Assembly (NCBI GenBank): GCA_946885925.1 | Contig: CAMPHP010000008.1 | Location: forward strand, 1-14,647 | Length of the DNA stretch: 14,647 bases | Source: an uncultured Litorilinea sp. | Lineage (GTDB): Bacteria; Chloroflexota; Anaerolineae; Caldilineales; Caldilineaceae | Direction of reading: 5' to 3' | The notes under the pieces: model-generated | Databases searched by the model: none | What the model was told of the DNA's origin: nothing | Seen by the model: the letters and a program-made list of their open reading frames with translations, nothing else | In this document: positions 6,851 through 11,609 of the stretch, piece by piece | Layout: each line of letters starts with the position of its first letter | Numbering within the stretch: the first letter of the stretch is position 1 | Translations under genes and position numbers: made by a program

Positions 6851-7312
6851 TTAAAAGCCAGGAGATATGCGGTCACCGCGTTGGGGACGACCACCATCGC
6901 CACTGCGTGAGCCACCACCATAATTCTCATCGCGCGCACCATAGCTGTCGCCGCGTGAGCCACCACCATAACCGCCGCCGCCACGCGAGCCACCACCGCC
7001 GCGTGAGCCACTATAACCACCGCCGCCACCGTAACCACCGCCGCCGCCACCACTGCCGCGAGGATTTTCACGCGGCATAGCTTCATTGATTCGAAGCGCT
7101 CGACCGTCCATTTGGAAACCGTTCAGCGCCCGAATCGCACTATCGGCGTCATTGTCTCCCATTTCCACAAAACAGAAGCCTCGGAACTTTCCAGTCTCCC
7201 GATCTGTGATCATGGCAACTGAATCCACTTGACCGTACTGGGTGAACAGATCTCGAATTTGCTCTTCGGTCGCCCGGAAAGGCAAATTCCCTACATAAAT
7301 CCTCTTCGACAC
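6851..7312 (-). CDS. Glycine-rich RNA-binding protein (single RRM)
   Basis: The 153-aa product has one RNA-recognition motif (about residues 4-78) and a Gly/Arg/Ser/Tyr-rich tail (about 88-153) of GGGGGYGGGG-type repeats. RNP2 is IYVGNL (5-10) and RNP1 is RGFCFVEM (44-51), with Cys where Gly or Ala is usual. Such proteins in cyanobacteria and Chloroflexota bind single-stranded RNA and are often cold-induced. Start choice: AGGAGG (7328-7323) is only 1 nt from an ATG at 7321 but 10 nt from GTG at 7312. The GTG gives the family-typical N-terminus (M)SKRIYVGNLPF, so it is preferred; the ATG would add three residues. Farther upstream in-frame starts would run through the hairpin-rich leader and are rejected. 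The DNA of the tail is repetitive (about 6910-7060). The structured leader suggests post-transcriptional control. Confidence 0.9.
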   Translation of the reverse strand: MSKRIYVGNLPFRATEEQIRDLFTQYGQVDSVAMITDRETGKFRGFCFVEMGDNDADSAIRALNGFQMDGRALRINEAMPRENPRGSGGGGGGYGGGGGYSGSRGGGGSRGGGGYGGGSRGDSYGARDENYGGGSRSGDGGRPQRGDRISPGF

Positions 7313-7328
7313 GGCAAACATTCCTCCT

Positions 7329-7366
7329 GGGGACAACCCCGCTACTTTAGAATGGGCAACTAAAGT
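7329..7366 (-). promoter_or_regulatory. Leader hairpins next to the RRM gene ribosome binding site
   Basis: ACTTTAG (7344-7350) pairs perfectly with CTAAAGT (7360-7366) across a 9-nt loop. GGGG (7329-7332) pairs with CCCC (7337-7340) across a 4-nt loop. The second hairpin abuts the AGGAGG at 7328-7323. Together they leave the ribosome binding site at the foot of stacked hairpins, as in some temperature-sensitive leaders; that role is an inference. Confidence 0.5.
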
Positions 7367-7377
7367 GCAGAATTCAC

Positions 7378-7407
7378 AATATAGACCACACGAAGCCGTG
7401 ATGGTCA
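7378..7407 (-). promoter_or_regulatory. Weak candidate promoter of the RRM gene
   Basis: TATATT (7383-7378, minus strand) matches the -10 consensus at five of six positions. The best -35, TGACCA (7407-7402) at 18 nt, is poor. If real, the inverted repeat at 7406-7447 abuts the -35 and would act as an operator or activator site rather than as part of the mRNA leader. Confidence 0.3.
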
Positions 7408-7447
7408 TTATGTCACATCTACAAAACCTTGTCGATGTGACATAATG
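7384..7447. repeat. Large inverted repeat plus adjoining hairpin between fadN and the RRM gene
   Basis: CATTATGTCACATC (7406-7419) and GATGTGACATAATG (7434-7447) are perfect 14-bp arms. Inside them, after one mismatch, ACAA/TTGT adds four pairs around the loop AACC, so 42 nt form almost one stem. A second hairpin adjoins it: GACCA-CACG (7384-7392) with CGTG-A-TGGTC (7397-7406, one bulged A), loop AAGC. No T-tract follows on either strand, so a standard terminator is unlikely. Confidence 0.85.
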
Positions 7448-7504
7448 GATGCATCTTTCCAGTGTGATCGCATTTTTATTTGCCGTTTGGTTGGCTAATG
7501 GGGG

Positions 7505-9916
7505 CTAATTACGCAATGGTCTGCCGGTTGTAAGTAGGTGCCGGATCCGTGCTTGGGTTCCGGGTGTGCGTATGAGCTTTACAAATGCCTCTCTTTCCAA
7601 CTCAAGAAAGTCCTGCTCATCGCGCCAGCCCGCTTTGTCTTTTCCTCCGCACAACACCTCTGCCAAAGCTGTGGCAATAACAACATCATGTTCGCCAAAT
7701 TTGCCCGCCTCCTGCTTTGCGGCGATTTCATCTTGGATAGTGGCAAGCACTGTCGCTCCAGCGGCATAGACATTTCTGGTCGAGATAGGAGGTGTAAAAC
7801 CTTGTGCCAGTTCACTGGCTGTCTGGCGAGCAATGTGGATGAGATGGCCGCGGTGCATGACCACGCGATCCTCTGAGGCCAACAGGCCCCATGCCTGGGC
7901 CTCACGCGCCGAACCGGAGACCTTTGCTTGGGTAATCAGATCCATGATGTGACGCACTCCCGTTAAGGGTACTGCGGCTTGAACATGGCGGCGCACCATC
8001 TCCTTACAGCCGCCCCAACCAGGAATCAGCCCAACGTTGAATTCCACCAACCCAATATTGGTTTCGGCATGGGCTACCACGCGATGCGCGCTTAGACAAA
8101 TCTCAGCCCCACCACCGAGCGCGCGACCAAAGGGTGCGGCAACGACGGGCTTGGGAGCAGTGCGTAGTGCAAGCAGACGTGCTTGACCGGTGCTGATCAG
8201 TAGGTCAATCGCCGCCCAATCGCCCGATTGAGCGTGCGCCAGCATGGCGCGCAGATTGGCTCCCGCGCTGAAATGGGGTCCGTCATTGGCAATGAGCAGA
8301 GCTGTCGCGCCACCATGAAGGCGTTCAAGCGCCGCGTCTAGGATGGGGAAGAGATCCATGTCAAGCACATTGAGCTTGGTATGGAATTCGAGGAGCAGAA
8401 TTCCATCGCCTATGTCTAACAGGGTAGCGGCTTCATTTTCCGCAACAGTGGGCGCGTGCGTCTTGAGTGCTGCGACTGTCTCAATGCGCTCATCCTGTTC
8501 GATTGGTACGTAGTCGCCCGTTTGGGGCTGATAGACCTGCGCGATACCCTCCTGCTGGCGATAGAAGCTGTGATGGCCCTGACTGAGCATCGCTTCCACC
8601 CACGGCGCAACCCGGATTCCTTCTTGCTGCATGCGTGCAGTGGTCGCCGCTACGCCCAGCGCATCCCAGAGAGCAAAGGGGCCAAGTTCCCAGGCAAAGC
8701 CCCATTCCATTGCGCGGTCAACATCAACTAGGCTGTCGGCAATTTCGGGAATGCGTGCGGCGGCATACGCAAGCGTACTGGCAAGGGTATGCCAGATCAA
8801 GCGACCTGCACGATCCTCTGCCGCCACCAAGGCACACAGCCGTTCGGCTAGTGGCAGTCGTTGTGCTTGCTCTACGCTAGGCCAAGTAGGGTTTTGTGGC
8901 GGCTGATAGACAATCTGCCCTGTGCGGGCTGCGGTCAGATCCAAGCCCCAAAAGCTCTTTTCCCCATTCTCGTCAGTCACCGTTTGATAGAAGCCCTGAC
9001 CGCTCTTGACGCCTAAGTGCCCGTTGTCGATCAACGTCTGCATCACCGCAAGATAGGCAGGGGCAAGCAAGGTGTCGCGGTCGGCATCGTCGGGGATGAG
9101 TGGGTGGAGGTTGCGTGCGATCATGACCCACACATCAATGCCCACAACATCGTTGAGGCGAAAGGTGCCGGAGCGCGGCCTGCCCAGAAGCGGCCCTGTT
9201 AGCGCGTCTACCTCCTCGACGCTATAACCATTCTCCACGGCAAAGGTGATTAGATCGGCCAGAATATAGCTGACCATGCGATTGGCGATGAAGTTCGGGG
9301 TGTCATGGCAGATGACGACCCCTTTGCCCAACGTTTCCTCGGCAAAAGCCCGCAGTTGTTGGGTAATGGCCGGGTCCGTGCTTGGGGTCGGGATCAGCTC
9401 GATCAAGGGCAGATAGCGGGGCGGATTGAAAAAGTGAGTGCCCAGGAAGCGCCGCTGGAACGCAGCACTGCGCCCTGCGCTAATCTGTGCGATGGGGATG
9501 CCCGATGTGTTGGTGGAGACAATGGCATGGGCTGGTGCAACTGCTTCAATGTGGGCGATGAGTGCCTGCTTGGGGTCAAGTTGCTCGATGATCGCTTCGA
9601 TGATCCAGTCGCTGGCCTGCACAGCCGAAACGAAGTCATCTTCCAGGTTACCCGTATGGATGCGCTGGGCAACGTCGGCAGCAAAGAGGTTGCTGGGCCG
9701 TGCTTTGACCATGCGTAGATAGCCAGCTTGAACAATACGGTTGCGTACTGTTGGGTGGTCTAGGGTAAGTCCCGCCGCGCGCTCCTCGTCGTTGAGCGTG
9801 GTAGGAACCATGTCTAGCAGGTGGACCGTCAGCCCTGCATTGGCAAGATGGGCAGCAATCGCTGCACCCATTGTGCCTGCACCAATGACGGTAACTGTTT
9901 CAATGCCGTGCGGCAT
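7505..9916 (-). CDS. fadN: FadN-type 3-hydroxyacyl-CoA dehydrogenase / enoyl-CoA hydratase fusion
   Basis: The 803-aa protein has the dehydrogenase first and the crotonase second, the B. subtilis FadN order and the reverse of E. coli FadB. It catalyses the hydration and NAD-dependent oxidation steps of fatty acid beta-oxidation. The Rossmann motif VIGAGTMG is at 10-17. HFFNPPRYLPLIE holds the catalytic His161 and Glu173, and LNDVVGIDVW (255-264) marks the second dehydrogenase domain. The crotonase part (about 500-700) has SAGANL (550-555) and LGGGAEICLS with Glu605. GLVEFNVGLIPGWGG contains Glu625; both catalytic glutamates are kept. A GTG at 9922 is in frame, but the ATG at 9916 is chosen because GGGAGAG lies 5 nt before it. 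Usual partners (thiolase, acyl-CoA dehydrogenase) are absent from the window, so it may be transcribed alone. A 15-bp repeat array lies upstream. Confidence 0.93.
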   Translation of the reverse strand: MPHGIETVTVIGAGTMGAAIAAHLANAGLTVHLLDMVPTTLNDEERAAGLTLDHPTVRNRIVQAGYLRMVKARPSNLFAADVAQRIHTGNLEDDFVSAVQASDWIIEAIIEQLDPKQALIAHIEAVAPAHAIVSTNTSGIPIAQISAGRSAAFQRRFLGTHFFNPPRYLPLIELIPTPSTDPAITQQLRAFAEETLGKGVVICHDTPNFIANRMVSYILADLITFAVENGYSVEEVDALTGPLLGRPRSGTFRLNDVVGIDVWVMIARNLHPLIPDDADRDTLLAPAYLAVMQTLIDNGHLGVKSGQGFYQTVTDENGEKSFWGLDLTAARTGQIVYQPPQNPTWPSVEQAQRLPLAERLCALVAAEDRAGRLIWHTLASTLAYAAARIPEIADSLVDVDRAMEWGFAWELGPFALWDALGVAATTARMQQEGIRVAPWVEAMLSQGHHSFYRQQEGIAQVYQPQTGDYVPIEQDERIETVAALKTHAPTVAENEAATLLDIGDGILLLEFHTKLNVLDMDLFPILDAALERLHGGATALLIANDGPHFSAGANLRAMLAHAQSGDWAAIDLLISTGQARLLALRTAPKPVVAAPFGRALGGGAEICLSAHRVVAHAETNIGLVEFNVGLIPGWGGCKEMVRRHVQAAVPLTGVRHIMDLITQAKVSGSAREAQAWGLLASEDRVVMHRGHLIHIARQTASELAQGFTPPISTRNVYAAGATVLATIQDEIAAKQEAGKFGEHDVVIATALAEVLCGGKDKAGWRDEQDFLELEREAFVKLIRTPGTQARIRHLLTTGRPLRN

Positions 9917-9936
9917 TTTCACTCTCCCTGTGGTCT

Positions 9937-10025
9937 CTATGCTTTTGTCACTATAGCTTTTGTGACTATAGCTTTTGTCACTATAGCTTCTTTGACTATG
10001 ATTTTTGTGACTATGGTTTCTGTCA
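9937..10025. repeat. Six tandem 15-bp repeats upstream of fadN
   Basis: Units start at 9937 (14 bp), 9951, 9966, 9981, 9996 and 10011. The consensus on the plus strand is ctatagcttttgtca. The fifth-unit and sixth-unit copies are the most diverged. Three units contain TATAG-type words, and alternate units end in tga or tca. The array fills most of the 143-nt spacer between the CDF stop (10060) and the fadN ATG. Confidence 0.9.
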
Positions 10026-10026
10026 A
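9998..10026 (-). promoter_or_regulatory. Candidate fadN promoter at the edge of the repeat array
   Basis: On the minus strand TTGACA (10026-10021) is an exact -35 consensus. After 17 nt comes AATCAT (10003-9998), four of six to the -10 consensus. TATAGT words within the repeats farther downstream are alternative -10s. This is sequence matching only. Confidence 0.35.
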
Positions 10027-10059
10027 TCGTAGTGAGTAGAGCAGGTGGGAACCAGGAAT

Positions 10060-11469
10060 TTAGCGTATGGGTTCGACGCTATCCGTTGGCTCCAGATTTC
10101 TGGGCTCCAAATGTACCAAGACTTCACCAACATTGGGGACTGTGGCGCGTATGGTTTCTTGGAGTTGGGTACTCAAATCGTGGGCAACCATGACGGAAAG
10201 GTTGCCATCCACCAACGCTTCAAAGCTGATGAAGAGCTTGCCTTCGACCTGGCTTACATGGATATTGTGGGCATCGCTCAGGTGGGGAATCGCATTGGCA
10301 GCCTCGACCACTTGCTCATGAATGCGCTGATAGAGCCTGCTACTCACCCGCGCGGTAGGTAGAATATCGGTGTTTGCCAATTCGATATGGCTGTAGATTG
10401 CGTGTATATCTGGGCGGCGTTCCAAAAGCTCTTGCTCTAGACGATCCACCACCGTGTGGGCCTCTTGGACAGAGGTATTGGGGTCTACACCTACATGCAA
10501 ATGCAGGCTTAGCTTCTGCTCGTTCTCTTGTACCCAATATTCATGAATGGCAACGCCAAATTCCTGAGCGGTGAGTCTTGTTGCCGTGTAGAGGTCGGCT
10601 GCACTATCAACGCCTCGTTCGGCTTCCACGTGTACGGTGACATCATCCACCCCAGGCAAGGCCAACAAGCGGCGACGTACTTCATCTGCAATGGCGTTGG
10701 CATCCTGCATGGAGAGACTCGGGGCAACACGTACATGCAGATCAATCGCTACATGATCACTGGGGCCGCGGCTGCGGATGCGATGATAGCTCTCCACGCC
10801 CTGGACCGCGGCTACAACTGCGCTGATATTATCTTCAGAGATGGGTGCCTTGTCTACCAAGGCTGGCACATTCTCGCGTACGGTGTCCACGCCAATCTTG
10901 GCAATGACCACTGCCACGATTAAGGCTACGGCCGGGTCTGCCCACGAATAGCCCAGCCAGACCAATCCAAGCCCTAGCAAGACTGTGGCACTGACACCAA
11001 TGCTGGCAAGCGTATGGCGCGCATCAGCCATCAATACTTCGCTTTCCAGCTGTCGCGCCTTGCCCATTTCCCATAATCCCGCCCCGGCTTGAATCACGCT
11101 GCCTACGAGCAGCGCACCCACATTCCACCAATTAAAGGTAAGCGGTGGCGGGTCAAGCAGCCGTCCAATCGCGCTGCTACCTAGCTCCCAGGCGGTGATA
11201 AAGAGGGCTGCTGCAATGAAGAGCGCGGCGAGGGTCTCAAACTTGCGATGGCCGTAGGGATGTTCTTTGTCAGGTGGCTGGCTACTGATGCGGACTGCGA
11301 TCAATCCGATGATGTTGGAGATACCATCAAAGAGGGTGTCAAGACCGTCTGCGATGAGACTCAGCGCGCCTGTCCAAATCCCAATGCCCAATTTGGCGAC
11401 GGTCGCCATGAGATTGAGGATAAAGGTAATGACAAGTACCCGCTGAATTTGAGAATAATCACGCCGCAT
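10060..11469 (-). CDS. CDF (cation diffusion facilitator) transporter with triplicated C-terminal domain
   Basis: The 469-aa membrane protein has six predicted helices in residues about 8-195 and the family loop HPYGHRKFETLAA. CDF proteins export divalent metals (Zn, Mn, Fe, Co) in exchange for protons. Helix 2 has LIADGLDTLFD (Asp44, Asp48), aligning with YiiP Asp45/Asp49. Helix 5 has ADARHTLASIG: His152 aligns with YiiP His153, but Ser156 stands where YiiP has Asp157. After the membrane part come three ferredoxin-like repeats (about 214-284, 299-366, 382-458), each ending in an H-(V/I/L)-E motif (His280, His361, His453); one such domain is usual. The ATG at 11469 has GGGAGG (11485-11480) 10 nt upstream, and that sequence lies inside an inverted repeat. 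Metal specificity cannot be read from the sequence. Confidence 0.93.
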   Translation of the reverse strand: MRRDYSQIQRVLVITFILNLMATVAKLGIGIWTGALSLIADGLDTLFDGISNIIGLIAVRISSQPPDKEHPYGHRKFETLAALFIAAALFITAWELGSSAIGRLLDPPPLTFNWWNVGALLVGSVIQAGAGLWEMGKARQLESEVLMADARHTLASIGVSATVLLGLGLVWLGYSWADPAVALIVAVVIAKIGVDTVRENVPALVDKAPISEDNISAVVAAVQGVESYHRIRSRGPSDHVAIDLHVRVAPSLSMQDANAIADEVRRRLLALPGVDDVTVHVEAERGVDSAADLYTATRLTAQEFGVAIHEYWVQENEQKLSLHLHVGVDPNTSVQEAHTVVDRLEQELLERRPDIHAIYSHIELANTDILPTARVSSRLYQRIHEQVVEAANAIPHLSDAHNIHVSQVEGKLFISFEALVDGNLSVMVAHDLSTQLQETIRATVPNVGEVLVHLEPRNLEPTDSVEPIR

Positions 11470-11480
11470 ACGAATTCAAC

Positions 11481-11526
11481 CTCCCCTGCCAAGCTATCTG
11501 TGATGAATGATAGCTTGGCAAGGGAG
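11481..11526 (-). promoter_or_regulatory. Inverted repeat overlapping the CDF ribosome binding site
   Basis: TGCCAAGCTATC (11487-11498) pairs perfectly with GATAGCTTGGCA (11509-11520). Beyond one C/A mismatch, CTCCC (11481-11485) pairs with GGGAG (11522-11526); the loop is 10 nt. On the minus-strand mRNA the 3' arm includes most of the GGGAGG Shine-Dalgarno (11485-11480). It could block translation, be bound as DNA by a metal sensor, or act as a terminator for the upstream C25 gene, although no T-tract follows. Confidence 0.75.
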
Positions 11527-11540
11527 TTTATGCCAACTTA

Positions 11541-11609
11541 ACGGCTCACCTTTCACGGCTCACTTTGATGCCTCACTCCTGACTGCTCACTCCTGACGGC
11601 TCACCTTTG
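11541..11609. repeat. Five 13-14-bp degenerate tandem repeats across the C25 stop codon
   Basis: Plus-strand units: acggctcacctttc (11541-11554), acggctcactttg (11555-11567), atgcctcactcctg (11568-11581), actgctcactcctg (11582-11595) and acggctcacctttg (11596-11609). The TGA stop of the minus-strand peptidase gene (11589-11587) lies in the fourth unit, so the last codons (VSRQE) are repeat-derived. Confidence 0.8.

Noticed and set aside
6721..7086. Ala/Val-rich open frame on the minus strand overlapping the end of the RRM gene.
   Set aside because: It arises from the GGN codons of the glycine-rich tail read in another frame; its 3' part matches no family I recognise.
7313..7408. In-frame N-terminal extension of the RRM protein by up to 32 residues.
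   Set aside because: It would be translated through the hairpin-rich leader, has no ribosome binding site, and the family-typical N-terminus begins at the GTG at 7312.
9937..10025. The 15-bp array as a CRISPR.
   Set aside because: Units are contiguous, with no spacers, too short for CRISPR repeats, and there are no cas genes nearby.
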